A DNA stretch of 64,000 bases from Thioclava sediminum (GCF_002020355.1 NZ_MPZV01000002.1:558001-622000), one strand, 5' to 3'. Positions 16,999 through 26,974 are shown, counted from the first letter of the stretch. Notes: generated by a model from the letters alone, not told the origin. Translations and numbers: made by a program.

Positions 16999-17076
16999 CG
17001 GCGTTTCGATTGATCCCCGCGCCCCTGCGCCTTAAGGAAACGGGATAAAGATTCCCCGGGGGAGGGCCTGAGACCG

Positions 17077-19146
17077 ATGCGCAGCCGCGCCACCTTGTTG
17101 ACGATCGCCGCCTTTGTCCTCGCACTCGTCGTGTCCGCAGTCATTGCGGGCGGCGCTGCGACCGTTGTCGAGAAATCCACGAAACAAGAAGTACGCGTCG
17201 CGATGGAGGCGCAAGGCTACGGCTGGATGCGGATCCATACCGACGGACTGCAAGTCCTCCTTTCCGGAACCGCCCCGACCGAGGCCGAACGCTTTCGCGC
17301 GGTCTCCGAGGTCGACAAATACGTCGACAGCTCGCGGGTCGTCGACAATACCGACACGCAGATCACCAAGCCGATCACTCCCCCCGCCTTCTCGCTGGAA
17401 ATGCTGCGCAACGAGAACGGCATCTCGCTGATCGGGCTGGTGCCCTCTTCGGTCGACCGCGATGCGATCGTCGAGAAACTCTCGAAAGTCGCGGGCGAGG
17501 ATGGCGTTACCGACATGCTGGAGAGCGCCGATTACCCGGTGCCCGGCGGCTGGGACCAGGCGATGCAGTTCGCGATGACCACGATCGAGACGCTGCCGCG
17601 CTCGAAAGTGTCCGTCACCGCCGGCAAGGTCTCGGTTCAGGCGATCACCGACAGCCCCTCCGAGAAAGGCCGGGTGGAGACGTCGCTCGCACGCCGCCGC
17701 CCGACCGATCTCAAGCTCAGCTTCGACATCTCCGCGCCGCGCCCCGTGATCACCCCCTTCACCCTGCGCTTCCTCATCGACGAGGAGGAAGGCCCGCATT
17801 TCGACGCCTGCTCCGCCGATAACGAGCGCGCACGCGACCGCATCCTGACCGCCGCCCGCGCGACAGGCGCGAAAGGCACGCTGACCTGCACCATCGGCAT
17901 GGGCACCCCGTCGCCTGATTGGTCCAAGGCCGCGCAGATGGCGATCAAGGCGGTCGGCGATCTCGGCGCGGGTTCGGTGACCTTCTCCGATGCCGATATC
18001 GCACTCGATGCCCCCTCGACCGTCGATCAGCAGAAGTTCGACGATGTCGTAGGCGAGTTGGAATCGAACCTGCCCGGAGTGTTCTCGCTCAAGGCCAAGC
18101 GCGAACCGGCCCCCGATGCGAAAGCCGCCGAGGCCAGCTTCACCGCGACCCGCGACGGCGACGGCCATGTCGAGCTCAAGGGCCGCGTGACCGACGCGCG
18201 CGAACGTCAGACCATCGAAAGCTACGCCCGCGCCAAGCTCGGCCATGACAATGTCCACGGCGCGACCCGCGTCGACAAGGAGCTTCCCGCCGGTTGGCCG
18301 GTGCGCACGCTGGCCGCGCTCGACGCGCTGTCGGTGCTCCATGACGGCAAGGTCACGGTCACCCGCGACGGCATCTCGGTCAACGGCATCTCGGGCGATC
18401 CGCAGGCCTCCGACACGATCTCGCGCATCCTGACGAGCCAGCTCGGCGAAGACGCGCAGATCGACCTGAGCGTGAAATACGACAAGCGCCTCGATGAGCA
18501 GCTGGCCCTGCCGACCGGCAAGGAATGCGTCGCGCGCCTCAATGAGACGCTGCAGAAGAAGAAGGTCGATTTCGATCCGGGCTCGGCGCAGGTCGCCTCG
18601 GAAAGCCTGGACGCGCTCGACGCTTTGGCGAAATCGATGAAGAACTGCACGGACTTCAAGATGGAAGTCGCCGGCTACACCGACAATCAGGGCCGCGAGG
18701 AAATGAACCTGCAGCTCTCGCAGCAGCGTGCGCAGGCGGTGATCCGCGGGCTCCTGGACCGTGGCGTGCTGATCGGAAATCTCGAAGCGAAAGGCTACGG
18801 CGAAGCGCAGCCGATCGCCTCGAACGACACCGAGGCAGGCCGCGAGAAGAACCGTCGGATCGAATTCGTCCTGCTGGATGAGGCACCGGTGGGCGACGAT
18901 GCACTGCCCGATGCTACCGCAGATGCGACAGGCGCCGCAGAAGACGGCGAGCCGCATTGGAACGGCGCAGTGACCGACGACGGCGCGCCCGCCACCGAAG
19001 ACGGCGCGCAAAGCGAAAACGGCGATGGGGACACCGCCGCTGAACCGGGGGAAAACACCCCGCAAGAAGAAGAAATTCCGGTCGAGACGCCCGGCGATGA
19101 AACGCCGCGCCCGCAATCCCGGCCGGAGGACCTGTCGAAGGGCTGA
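17077..19146 (+). CDS. Large OmpA-domain envelope protein with N-terminal anchor
   Basis: This 689-residue protein has a single N-terminal hydrophobic segment (about 7-28), a long periplasmic region with repeated BON-like alpha/beta units, and a C-terminal OmpA peptidoglycan-binding domain at about 480-595, with GYTDNQGREEMNLQLSQQRA and the NRRIEF end motif. A low-complexity acidic and proline-rich tail follows (about 600-689). It probably links the inner membrane to peptidoglycan. GAGGG lies ten bases before the ATG. It precedes a small coiled-coil membrane gene by 11 bases. Confidence 0.88.
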   Translation: MRSRATLLTIAAFVLALVVSAVIAGGAATVVEKSTKQEVRVAMEAQGYGWMRIHTDGLQVLLSGTAPTEAERFRAVSEVDKYVDSSRVVDNTDTQITKPITPPAFSLEMLRNENGISLIGLVPSSVDRDAIVEKLSKVAGEDGVTDMLESADYPVPGGWDQAMQFAMTTIETLPRSKVSVTAGKVSVQAITDSPSEKGRVETSLARRRPTDLKLSFDISAPRPVITPFTLRFLIDEEEGPHFDACSADNERARDRILTAARATGAKGTLTCTIGMGTPSPDWSKAAQMAIKAVGDLGAGSVTFSDADIALDAPSTVDQQKFDDVVGELESNLPGVFSLKAKREPAPDAKAAEASFTATRDGDGHVELKGRVTDARERQTIESYARAKLGHDNVHGATRVDKELPAGWPVRTLAALDALSVLHDGKVTVTRDGISVNGISGDPQASDTISRILTSQLGEDAQIDLSVKYDKRLDEQLALPTGKECVARLNETLQKKKVDFDPGSAQVASESLDALDALAKSMKNCTDFKMEVAGYTDNQGREEMNLQLSQQRAQAVIRGLLDRGVLIGNLEAKGYGEAQPIASNDTEAGREKNRRIEFVLLDEAPVGDDALPDATADATGAAEDGEPHWNGAVTDDGAPATEDGAQSENGDGDTAAEPGENTPQEEEIPVETPGDETPRPQSRPEDLSKG

Positions 19147-19157
19147 AGGGACGTCAA

Positions 19158-19484
19158 ATGAACAGAACCGAATTCATCATCGCCACAGCGATCATCCTTT
19201 TCGTGGCTTTCGCTCTCGGCTGGTTCGCGAGCTGGTTGATCCACCGCCTCACCCGCGTGAGCCAGGCCGATATGGGCGAACTGGAGCAGATGGCGCAGGC
19301 GTTGCATGAAGCCGAGGAGACCCGCGATCAGGCGCTCGTCTATGTCGAGCAGCGCGAGGCGGAACTGGCCAATCAGCTCAGCCAGACCGAGGCGGAACTG
19401 CGCGCGGCGATGGATGGTCTGCGCGACGCCCGCCACGAGGCCGAGGAGCTGCGCGCCTATATCGAGCGCTCGAAAGAGGCCTGA
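19158..19484 (+). CDS. Membrane-anchored coiled-coil protein
   Basis: This 108-residue protein has one membrane helix (about 6-29) and a long Glu/Ala/Arg-rich coiled coil to the C terminus. AAGGGA precedes the ATG. The short spacing after the OmpA-domain gene suggests one operon and a shared envelope role. No enzymatic motif is present. Confidence 0.78.
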   Translation: MNRTEFIIATAIILFVAFALGWFASWLIHRLTRVSQADMGELEQMAQALHEAEETRDQALVYVEQREAELANQLSQTEAELRAAMDGLRDARHEAEELRAYIERSKEA

Positions 19485-19680
19485 GCCGTCGCAGCCCCGC
19501 GCTCACCGAGGGCGCGGCATCGTGGCCACGCCCGGCGAAACTCGGACATCTCGCGCTTTGGCCCGCCTGTCGAAAGTGGTATCGCCCTCTCTGTCCGCCA
19601 TGCGCGGCAGCCCCGCCAGCCAATAGGTGCGCCATGCTCCAGACCCTTCCCGTGATGCGCGTCCCCACAGGCACGCCCGC

Positions 19681-21156
19681 ATGAGCGCCGACCCGATGCC
19701 CCGCGCTGCGGGCCGCGCCATACCCGATGCGATCTGGCCCCTGAGCATCGTCGCCTATTTCGTCTTCCAAACCTTCTACCGCACCGCCTTGGGCGGCGCG
19801 CTCGGGCTCGACGATGCGCAGATGATCTTCGATGCGCGCAGCTTCGCGTGGGGCTACGGCCCGCAACTGCCGCTCTTCGCATGGCTGCAACATCTGGTCT
19901 TCATGGTGACCGGGCCGACGATGTTCGGCCTCGCGCTTTTGAAAAATACCCTGCTCTGCGGCACGGTCCTGACCTGCTACGGGCTGATGCGCACGCGGCT
20001 CGATCCGCGCCGGGCATGGGTCGCGACGCTGGGCCTCGTGCTGCTGCCGCAAATCGCTTGGGAAAGCCAGCGCGCCCTGACACATTCCGTCCTCGCGACC
20101 TTCTCGGCGGCGCTGTGCTTTGCCACGATCTGGTGGATCGCGCGCCGCCCCAGCCTTGCGGGCTTCGTGACGCTCGGGCTGGTGCTGGGCATGGGGCTGC
20201 TGTCGAAATACAACTTCGTTCTGCTGCCGATTTCGACGACTCTCGCGCTGATCGGCTTTCCGGAGCTCCGCGCGTCCTTCCGCGACCGTCGCCTGTTCCT
20301 GTCCCTGCTGATCGCCGCCGCGATTGCGCTGCCGCCCTATGTCTGGATCCTGAACCACCCCGAGATCGCCTTCGCCTCGGCAAAGAAATTCGACGCCGCC
20401 GAAGACGTCTCACTGGGCGCGCGGCTTGTCGGTCCGGTTCTCGCAACCGGCCAAGGCATCTTGAATTTCCTCGCCTTGCCGCTGCTGGTCGGCGGGCTGC
20501 TCTACTGGCGCTACCGGGAGAGCAAACCCGACGCCCCGCAACCGCTCTTGCGGCTGATGCTGCGCGTGATGGTGATCGGCCTCGTGCTGCTGCTGCTCGG
20601 TGCGCTCGCGGTCGGAGCGGGGCAGATCAAGGATCGCTGGCTGCAACCGCTGCTGTTCCTCGCGGGCCCCGCGCTTGGCCTTTGGCTCCTGCCCCGGCTC
20701 AGTGCGACCGGGCTGCGGCGGCTGCAGCAGGTCTATGCAGTGCTGCTCGTGCTGGTGACGATCGCGCTGCCGATCCATTTCTTCCAGGGCAAGAGCCGCA
20801 ATGCCGCCCCCTTCGAGACGCTGGTGCCGCAGCTGGTGGCCGCCGTTGGCGCGGATGCGACCCTGATCGCGCCGCAATGGGAAGGCGCGAATATCCTCTA
20901 TCGCGCGCCCCGGATGACGGTTCTGAATGCCAGCTCGGACTTTACGAAACCTCTGCCCGACGGCCCGGCCTTCGTGATCTGGGACGGCACGAATGCGGCA
21001 ACCGGCGCGGGCCTTCTGCGCGCGACTTACCCGGATCATCCCGACTGGACCACCGGAGAGGTGCAGCAGCTCGCGGCCCCCTACCCCTTCGCGGACGGGA
21101 AAAACTTCACCCTCTCCTTCGCGCCGGTCGTGAAGCCCGGCGATCAGCCCCGCTGA
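19681..21156 (+). CDS. ArnT/PMT-type (GT39-like) glycosyltransferase
   Basis: This membrane protein of about 491 residues has 10-12 hydrophobic helices and the luminal catalytic-type acidic motif LGLDDAQ early in the chain, followed by a YGPQLPLFAWLQH segment, as in GT39 enzymes that move sugars from polyprenyl phosphate donors. The target could be lipid A or another envelope molecule; none is indicated. The start is uncertain: the ATG at 19681 is chosen, but a GTG at 19627 is in frame and neither has a good ribosome site. Its end overlaps convergent fdsD by 13 bases. Confidence 0.82.
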   Translation: MSADPMPRAAGRAIPDAIWPLSIVAYFVFQTFYRTALGGALGLDDAQMIFDARSFAWGYGPQLPLFAWLQHLVFMVTGPTMFGLALLKNTLLCGTVLTCYGLMRTRLDPRRAWVATLGLVLLPQIAWESQRALTHSVLATFSAALCFATIWWIARRPSLAGFVTLGLVLGMGLLSKYNFVLLPISTTLALIGFPELRASFRDRRLFLSLLIAAAIALPPYVWILNHPEIAFASAKKFDAAEDVSLGARLVGPVLATGQGILNFLALPLLVGGLLYWRYRESKPDAPQPLLRLMLRVMVIGLVLLLLGALAVGAGQIKDRWLQPLLFLAGPALGLWLLPRLSATGLRRLQQVYAVLLVLVTIALPIHFFQGKSRNAAPFETLVPQLVAAVGADATLIAPQWEGANILYRAPRMTVLNASSDFTKPLPDGPAFVIWDGTNAATGAGLLRATYPDHPDWTTGEVQQLAAPYPFADGKNFTLSFAPVVKPGDQPR

Positions 21157-21356
21157 GGGGCGCGGATCTCCGGCAAGGCCGCTTTCACCAGCGGGTGCAG
21201 GTCCAGCTTGTCAGCCGCCGCGAGGAACGTGTCGCGCATCGTGGGCGCCCAGTTGGCATTGATGTGATCGGCGACGGCATGCGACTGATCGCCGGGCTGG
21301 CTCTCGAAGAACTGTGCGATCTGATTGGCCATCCCGGCGAGTTTCTCAGGCTTCAT
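21144..21356 (-). CDS. fdsD: Formate dehydrogenase delta subunit
   Basis: This 70-residue protein matches FdsD, the small subunit or assembly factor of NAD-dependent formate dehydrogenase: MANQIAQFF near the start, the H.NANW segment and a C-terminal HPLVKAAL. It is the last gene of the fds run and its ATG overlaps the fdhD stop codon by four bases. The long frame extending upstream in the same register is the antiparallel shadow of fdhD. Confidence 0.9.
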   Translation of the reverse strand: MKPEKLAGMANQIAQFFESQPGDQSHAVADHINANWAPTMRDTFLAAADKLDLHPLVKAALPEIRAPQRG

Positions 21357-22123
21357 GCGGTGGCCTCCTGCGGCGCGGTGTAAAGCGCGAGGCCCCGGCC
21401 TGCGCGCGCGATAACGGTAAGGCCCGCGTCCCGTGCCTCGCTCACCGCAAGCACGGTCGGGGCGGAGGGTCCGACGATCACCGGGATACGTAGCGTCACG
21501 ACCTTCTGGATCAGATCGACCGAGAGCCGCGAGGTCATCACGAGCGCGCCGCTCGCCGGGTCTATCCCGCCCCGGATCAGCGCCCCGATCAGCTTGTCGA
21601 GCGCGTTGTGCCGCCCGACATCCTCGCGCGTCAGCACGATCCCCTTGCCCGGCTGCCAGAAGCTCGACGCATGGGCGGCGCGGGTCTCGTCCTGCAGCGG
21701 CTGGTGGTCGCGCAGGGTCTCGAGCGCCTCCGTGGCCTGCTCCGGCGTCATGGTGAAACGCGGCGGTGCGACCGGCGGAAGCTTGCGCCGCGCCTCTTCC
21801 AACTGCTCGATCCCGCAGAGCCCGCAGCCCACCGGGCCCATAGTGGCGCGGCGGCGTTCGGCAAAGCGCGCGCCCGCAGGCGCTGCCAGCCAGTTGCGCG
21901 CTTCGATCCCGGCCTCGGTCACCTCGAGCTCTTGCCGGGTGATCTCGGACGCGTCCGCGATCAGCCCTTCGGAGAGCGCGAAGCCTAGAGCGAAATCCTC
22001 CAGATCGGCGGGGCTTGCCATCATCACCGCCTGCGTCACCCCGTCGAAAGACAGCGCCACCGGCACTTCCTCGGCGAGCCGCTGCACCGCGCCGCTGGGC
22101 ATGTCCCAATCGGTTGCCGTCAT
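21353..22123 (-). CDS. fdhD: Formate dehydrogenase accessory sulfurtransferase FdhD/FdsC
   Basis: This 256-residue protein matches FdhD (FdsC in Rhodobacter capsulatus), which binds the bis-MGD cofactor and carries the sulfur for the terminal sulfido ligand before insertion into FdsA. The conserved cysteine pair is CGLC (Cys100, Cys103), and EDVGRHNALDK and TSRLS are family motifs. The ATG overlaps the fdsA stop codon by four bases. Confidence 0.95.
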   Translation of the reverse strand: MTATDWDMPSGAVQRLAEEVPVALSFDGVTQAVMMASPADLEDFALGFALSEGLIADASEITRQELEVTEAGIEARNWLAAPAGARFAERRRATMGPVGCGLCGIEQLEEARRKLPPVAPPRFTMTPEQATEALETLRDHQPLQDETRAAHASSFWQPGKGIVLTREDVGRHNALDKLIGALIRGGIDPASGALVMTSRLSVDLIQKVVTLRIPVIVGPSAPTVLAVSEARDAGLTVIARAGRGLALYTAPQEATA

Positions 22124-25005
22124 TCAGCCGCCTCGACGCGGCGGGTCAGCTTGGTCTGCGCCGTGTAAAGCTCCTGCCAGTCCGAGGGTCCGTTCGACAG
22201 CCCCACCTGCACCGCCGTCACCTTGTATTCCGGGCAGTTCGTCGCCCAGTCGGAATTGTCGGTGGTGACCACGTTGGCCTGCGTGTCGGGGTGGTGGAAG
22301 GTCGTGTAAACGACGCCGGGCGAGACCCGATCCGTGATCGTCGCACGCAAGGACGTCTCGCCCGCACGGCTCGCCAGACGCACCCAATCGCCGTCGCGAA
22401 TACCGCGCGTCTCCGCGTCATGGGGGTGGATTTCGAGCCGGTCCTCGGCGTGCCAGACAGAGTTCTCGGTCCGTCGCGTCTGCGCACCCACGTTATATTG
22501 CGACAGGATGCGCCCGGTCGTCAGCAGCAGCGGGAAACGCGGCCCGGTGCGTTCCTCGGTCGCGACATAGGCGGTGCGGATGAAACGCCCCGCGCCACGC
22601 ACGAAGCCATCCTCATGCATCACCGGCGAGCCTTGCGGATGCGCATCGTTGCAGGGCCACTGCACCGAGCCCATCTGGTCAATCAGATCGTAGGTGACGC
22701 CCGCGAAGGCCGGGGTCGTACGCGCGATCTCGTCCATGATCTCGGAGGGGTGGGTGTAGCTCCACCCCGCGCCCAGCGCGTTGGCCAGCGCCTGCGTCGC
22801 CTCCCAATCGGCCAGCCCCGCTTTCGGCGCCATGACCTTGCGCACCGGATTGATGCGGCGCTCGGCATTGGTGAAGGTCCCGTCCTTCTCGAGGAAGGTC
22901 GAGCCCGGCAGGAAGACATGGGCGTAGCGCGCGGTCTCGTTCAGGAACAGGTCATGCACGATCACACACTCCATCGCCGCCAGACCAGCGGCCACGTGAT
23001 GGGTATCGGGATCGGATTGCAGGATGTCTTCGCCCTGAATGTAGATCGCCTTGAAATCCCCCGCGACGGCCGCGTCGAGCATGTTCGGAATGCGCAGCCC
23101 CGGCTCGGGGTCGAGCGTGACGCCCCATTCCACCTCGAACCCGTGGCGCGCGGTATCGTCCGACACATGGCGGTAGCCCGGCAATTCATGCGGGAACGAG
23201 CCCATATCGCAGGAGCCCTGCACGTTGTTCTGCCCGCGCAGCGGGTTCACGCCCACACCGGGCCGCCCGATATTGCCGGTCATCATCGCGAGGTTGGCAA
23301 TCGCAATCACGGTGGTCGAGCCCTGGCTATGCTCGGTCACGCCCAGCCCGTAATAGATCGCCCCGTTGGGCGCGGCGGCATAGGTGCGCGCGGCTTGGCG
23401 CAGCGCCTCGGCCGGCACGCCGGTCAGCTCTTCGACGGCTTCCGGCGAATGGGCCGGATCGGCGGCGAATTCGGCATAATCCGACCACTCGTCCCAATCG
23501 CAGCGCTCGCGGATGAAGGCCTCGTCGAACAGCCCTTCCGTCACGATCACATGGGCCATCGCGGTCAGCACCGCGACATTGGTGCCCGGACGCAGCGGCA
23601 GGTGATGCCCCTCGCCCATATGAGGGGTCTCCAGCAGGTCGATCCGGCGCGGGTCGACCACGATCAGCTTCGCCCCCTGCCGCAGCCGCTTGCGCAGCCG
23701 CGAGCCGAAGACCGGGTGCCCGTCGGTCGGGTTCGCCCCGATCACGACGGCGCAATCCACCTGCTCCACAGAGTCGAAATCCTGCGTGCCAGCCGAGGTC
23801 CCAAAAGTCTGCTTCAGCCCGTAGCCGGTCGGCGAATGGCAGACGCGGGCACAGGTGTCGGTGTTGTTCGTCCCCATCACCGCGCGGGCGAGTTTCTGCA
23901 CGAGGAAGGTTTCCTCGTTCGTGCAGCGCGAGGAGGTGATGACGCCGACGGAATCCTTGCCGTGTTTGGCCTGCGCACGCTTGATGCCGTTCGCGGCAAA
24001 CTCCAGCGCCTCTTCCCACGACACTTCGCGCCACGCATCGGTGATGCTGTCGCGGATCATCGGGTTCAGGATGCGGTCGCCGTGGTTTGCATAGCCCCAG
24101 GCGAAGCGGCCCTTCACGCAGCTATGGCCGCGGTTCGCCTTGCCCTCTTTCCACGGCACCATGCGCACCAGTTGATCGCCGCGCATCTGCGCCTCGAAAG
24201 AGCAGCCCACGCCGCAATAGGCGCAGGTCGTGACCACCGAATGCTCCGGCACGCCGATCTCGTCGACGGTCTTCTCCTGCAGGGTCGCGGTCGGGCAGGC
24301 CTGCACGCAGGCACCGCAGCTGACGCAATCCGAGTTCAGGAAATCCTCCGTCCCGGTCGAGATGCGGGCGTCGAAGCCGCGCCCGTCCACGGTCAGCGCG
24401 AAGGTGCCCTGCACCTCTTCGCAGGCGCGCACGCAGCGCATGCATACGATGCATTTCGAGGGATCATAGAAGAAATACGGATTGGAATCGTCGCGCGGGA
24501 TATAGAGCGGATTGGCCCCCTCCGCCGCGCGCGTCTCGACATGGTTCTCGCCCGGCGCATAGCGCACGTCGCGCAGGCCCACGGCCCCCGCCATGTCCTG
24601 CAATTCGCAATCGCCATTGGCCGCGCAGGTCAGACAGTCCAACGGGTGATCGGAGATATAGAGCTCCATCACCCCGCGCCGCAGCCGCGTCAGCTGATCG
24701 GTCTGGGTCTTCACGACCATGCCTTCGCGCACGGGGGTCGTGCAGGACGCAGGCGTGCCGCGCATCCCTTCGATCTCGACCACACAGAGGCGGCACGAGC
24801 CGTAAGCATCCAGCATATCGGTCGCACACAGCTTCGGCACGGTGATCCCGGCCTCGGCGGCGGCGCGCATCACGGAGGTGCCCTCGGGCACGCTCACATC
24901 CATGCCGTCGATCACCAGCGTCACAGGCGGGCCCGATTTTTCAGGCGTGCCCATATCGGAGAGTTTCGGCCCGTGCACTCCGTCGGGGATGATGAAATCC
25001 TTCAT
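22120..25005 (-). CDS. fdsA: NAD-dependent formate dehydrogenase alpha (catalytic) subunit
   Basis: This 961-residue molybdenum subunit oxidises formate to CO2. In order: an N-terminal [2Fe-2S] site (Cys60, 71, 74, 88), a His-Cys [4Fe-4S] site (His120, Cys124, 127, 133), two ferredoxin-type [4Fe-4S] sites (Cys185/188/191/195 and 227/230/233/237), a further [4Fe-4S] site next to the cofactor (Cys261, 264, 268, 296) and the bis-MGD domain. The molybdenum ligand is Cys389, followed by His390, in ARVCHSP, so it is a cysteine and not a selenocysteine enzyme. AGGAGG precedes the ATG at 25005, which overlaps the fdsB stop codon by four bases. Confidence 0.97.
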   Translation of the reverse strand: MKDFIIPDGVHGPKLSDMGTPEKSGPPVTLVIDGMDVSVPEGTSVMRAAAEAGITVPKLCATDMLDAYGSCRLCVVEIEGMRGTPASCTTPVREGMVVKTQTDQLTRLRRGVMELYISDHPLDCLTCAANGDCELQDMAGAVGLRDVRYAPGENHVETRAAEGANPLYIPRDDSNPYFFYDPSKCIVCMRCVRACEEVQGTFALTVDGRGFDARISTGTEDFLNSDCVSCGACVQACPTATLQEKTVDEIGVPEHSVVTTCAYCGVGCSFEAQMRGDQLVRMVPWKEGKANRGHSCVKGRFAWGYANHGDRILNPMIRDSITDAWREVSWEEALEFAANGIKRAQAKHGKDSVGVITSSRCTNEETFLVQKLARAVMGTNNTDTCARVCHSPTGYGLKQTFGTSAGTQDFDSVEQVDCAVVIGANPTDGHPVFGSRLRKRLRQGAKLIVVDPRRIDLLETPHMGEGHHLPLRPGTNVAVLTAMAHVIVTEGLFDEAFIRERCDWDEWSDYAEFAADPAHSPEAVEELTGVPAEALRQAARTYAAAPNGAIYYGLGVTEHSQGSTTVIAIANLAMMTGNIGRPGVGVNPLRGQNNVQGSCDMGSFPHELPGYRHVSDDTARHGFEVEWGVTLDPEPGLRIPNMLDAAVAGDFKAIYIQGEDILQSDPDTHHVAAGLAAMECVIVHDLFLNETARYAHVFLPGSTFLEKDGTFTNAERRINPVRKVMAPKAGLADWEATQALANALGAGWSYTHPSEIMDEIARTTPAFAGVTYDLIDQMGSVQWPCNDAHPQGSPVMHEDGFVRGAGRFIRTAYVATEERTGPRFPLLLTTGRILSQYNVGAQTRRTENSVWHAEDRLEIHPHDAETRGIRDGDWVRLASRAGETSLRATITDRVSPGVVYTTFHHPDTQANVVTTDNSDWATNCPEYKVTAVQVGLSNGPSDWQELYTAQTKLTRRVEAAE

Positions 25006-26525
25006 TCCGCAGCCTCCTGTGAGAGCGAGAATTCTTGCGGGAAGAGCCGGATCGCCGAGCGCACCGGGTAAGGCGTGAAGCCCCCCATCGCGCAGAGCGA
25101 GCCCTTCTCCATCACTTCGCATAGCTCGTGCAGCAACTCGATCGCCGCCGGATCGCCCGCCGCCACGCGGTCGAGCGTCTCGATGCCGCGCACCGCGCCG
25201 ATCCGACAGGGCGTGCATTTCCCGCAGCTCTCGATGGCGCAGAACTCCATCGCGTAGCGGGCGAGCGCGAGCATGTCGGCGCTGTCGTCATGCACCACGA
25301 AACCGGCATGGCCCACGAGCCCGCCCTGATCGGCAAAGGCTTCGTAGCAGACCGGCAGATCGAAATCGTCCGGCCCGTGATAGGCGCCCAGCGGTCCGCC
25401 GACCTGCACCGCCTTGAACGGACGGCCCGAAGCCGTGCCGCCGCCGATCTCATTGACCAGCGTGCCGAGGCTCATCCCGAAGCCGGTCTCGAACAGCCCG
25501 CCATGTTTGACATTGCCTGCGATCTGGATCGGGATCGTCCCGCGCGAGCGACCCAGCCCGAACTCGGCATAGGCTGCGCCACCGTGGACCAGAATCCACG
25601 GCACGGCGGCCAGCGAAAGCACGTTGTTCACCACGGTCGGCTTGCCGAACGCCCCTTCGAGCGCGGGCAACGGCGGCTTGGCGCGGACCATGCCGCGCTT
25701 GCCTTCGAGCGAATTCAGGAGCGAGGTCTCCTCGCCGCAGATATAGGCACCCGCGCCGACGCGGACTTCGAGATCGAAGGCCGGTCCCTGCCCCATCAGA
25801 CTGTCGCCGATGATCCCGGCTGCGCGCGCCGCCTTGATCGCCGCGTTCAGCGTGCGGATCGCGTGCGGATATTCCGAGCGCACATAGATGAAGCCCTTGG
25901 TCGCGCCGACTGCGAGCCCGGCAATCGCCATGCCCTCGATCAGGCAGTAGGGATCGCCCTCCATCAACATCCGGTCGGCGAAGGAGCCGCTATCGCCCTC
26001 ATCCGCGTTGCACACGATGTATTTCTGCGGCGCCTCGGCCCCGGCGACGGTCTTCCACTTGATACCCGTCGGGAAGCCCGCGCCGCCACGACCACGCAGA
26101 CCCGAGGTGGTGACCTCTTCGATGGTCTGCGCACCGCCCAGTTCCAGCGCGCGTTTGAGACCCTGCCAGCCCTCATCCGCCTCGTAATCGGCCAGCGAGA
26201 GCGGATCGGTGCGCCCGCAGCGCGCGAAGGTCAGACGGGTCTGTTTTGCGAAGAAGGGGATTTCCTCGATGGGGCCGAGCGCCTTCGGGTGATCGCCACC
26301 TTCGAACAGCGCAGGCACGTCCTCGGGCTCCATCGGGCCGAAGCCGTGGCGCACACCGTCGCGCTCGATCTCGACCAGCGGCTCCAGCCAGATCATTCCG
26401 CGCGTGCCGTTGCGGACGATCTCGACCTCTTCGCCACGCAGTCCCGCCGCCGACGCGAGAGCGGCGGCGACCTCATCGGCCCCACAGGCTACGGCGGCGG
26501 CATCGCAGGGAACCCAGATCTTCAT
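25002..26525 (-). CDS. fdsB: NAD-dependent formate dehydrogenase beta (diaphorase) subunit
   Basis: This 507-residue NuoF-like subunit passes electrons from the Fe-S chain to NAD through FMN. The glycine-rich GRGGAGFPTG site for NADH and FMN, CNADEGDSGSFADR and the C-terminal [4Fe-4S] motif CGKCTPCRIG are visible; a short thioredoxin-like N terminus is also present. GGAGG lies seven bases before the ATG, which overlaps the fdsG stop codon by four bases. Confidence 0.97.
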   Translation of the reverse strand: MKIWVPCDAAAVACGADEVAAALASAAGLRGEEVEIVRNGTRGMIWLEPLVEIERDGVRHGFGPMEPEDVPALFEGGDHPKALGPIEEIPFFAKQTRLTFARCGRTDPLSLADYEADEGWQGLKRALELGGAQTIEEVTTSGLRGRGGAGFPTGIKWKTVAGAEAPQKYIVCNADEGDSGSFADRMLMEGDPYCLIEGMAIAGLAVGATKGFIYVRSEYPHAIRTLNAAIKAARAAGIIGDSLMGQGPAFDLEVRVGAGAYICGEETSLLNSLEGKRGMVRAKPPLPALEGAFGKPTVVNNVLSLAAVPWILVHGGAAYAEFGLGRSRGTIPIQIAGNVKHGGLFETGFGMSLGTLVNEIGGGTASGRPFKAVQVGGPLGAYHGPDDFDLPVCYEAFADQGGLVGHAGFVVHDDSADMLALARYAMEFCAIESCGKCTPCRIGAVRGIETLDRVAAGDPAAIELLHELCEVMEKGSLCAMGGFTPYPVRSAIRLFPQEFSLSQEAAE

Positions 26526-26974
26526 GCCGAGACCTCCGCAACCAGAGCCTCGATCCGCTCGGGCGTCGCCCGCCCGACCAGTTGATCGCCCACCATCGCG
26601 GCGGGCGCGCAGGCACACAGCCCGAGGCAATAGACCGCCTCGAGGGTCACATCGCCCTTCGTTTCTCCGACTTTCATGCCCAGCGCACGCTCCAGCCGCG
26701 CGATCATCTCGGTCCCGCCCATCGACTGGCAGGCCTCGGCGCGGCACAGCTTGACCACATGCTTGCCCGCGGGCGCGTCGCGGAAGTCGTGATAGAAGGA
26801 GACGACGCCCGCCACCTCGGCCCGGCTCAGTCGCAGCGCATCGGCGATCGGCTGGTAGCAATCGGCGGGCACGCAGCCGTAAGCGGCCTGCACATCATGA
26901 AGAATGGGCAGCAGCGCACCTTCGCGCCCCGCATGATCCGCCAGAATCGCGGCGAGCCTGTCGTCTTCGGTCAT
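26522..26974 (-). CDS. fdsG: NAD-dependent formate dehydrogenase gamma subunit
   Basis: This 150-residue NuoE-like thioredoxin-fold subunit carries a [2Fe-2S] cluster on Cys77, Cys82, Cys116 and Cys120. It opens the fds run. I chose the ATG at 26974 because GGGAGG lies six bases before it; the ATG at 26980 abuts the ribosome site. I see no LysR-type fdsR regulator beside the operon, and the 138-base upstream gap to the divergent peptidase gene must hold the promoter. Confidence 0.95.
   Translation of the reverse strand: MTEDDRLAAILADHAGREGALLPILHDVQAAYGCVPADCYQPIADALRLSRAEVAGVVSFYHDFRDAPAGKHVVKLCRAEACQSMGGTEMIARLERALGMKVGETKGDVTLEAVYCLGLCACAPAAMVGDQLVGRATPERIEALVAEVSA

Noticed and set aside
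23837-23842. Possible selenocysteine codon in the formate dehydrogenase active site
   Set aside because: The active-site codon encodes Cys (ARVCHSP), the reading frame has no internal TGA, and no SECIS-like hairpin is needed.
22015-25071. A 1018-codon plus-strand open frame across fdsA
   Set aside because: It is antisense to the clearly conserved fdsA and is rich in His/Arg/Gly without any domain; long antisense frames are expected in GC-rich genes.
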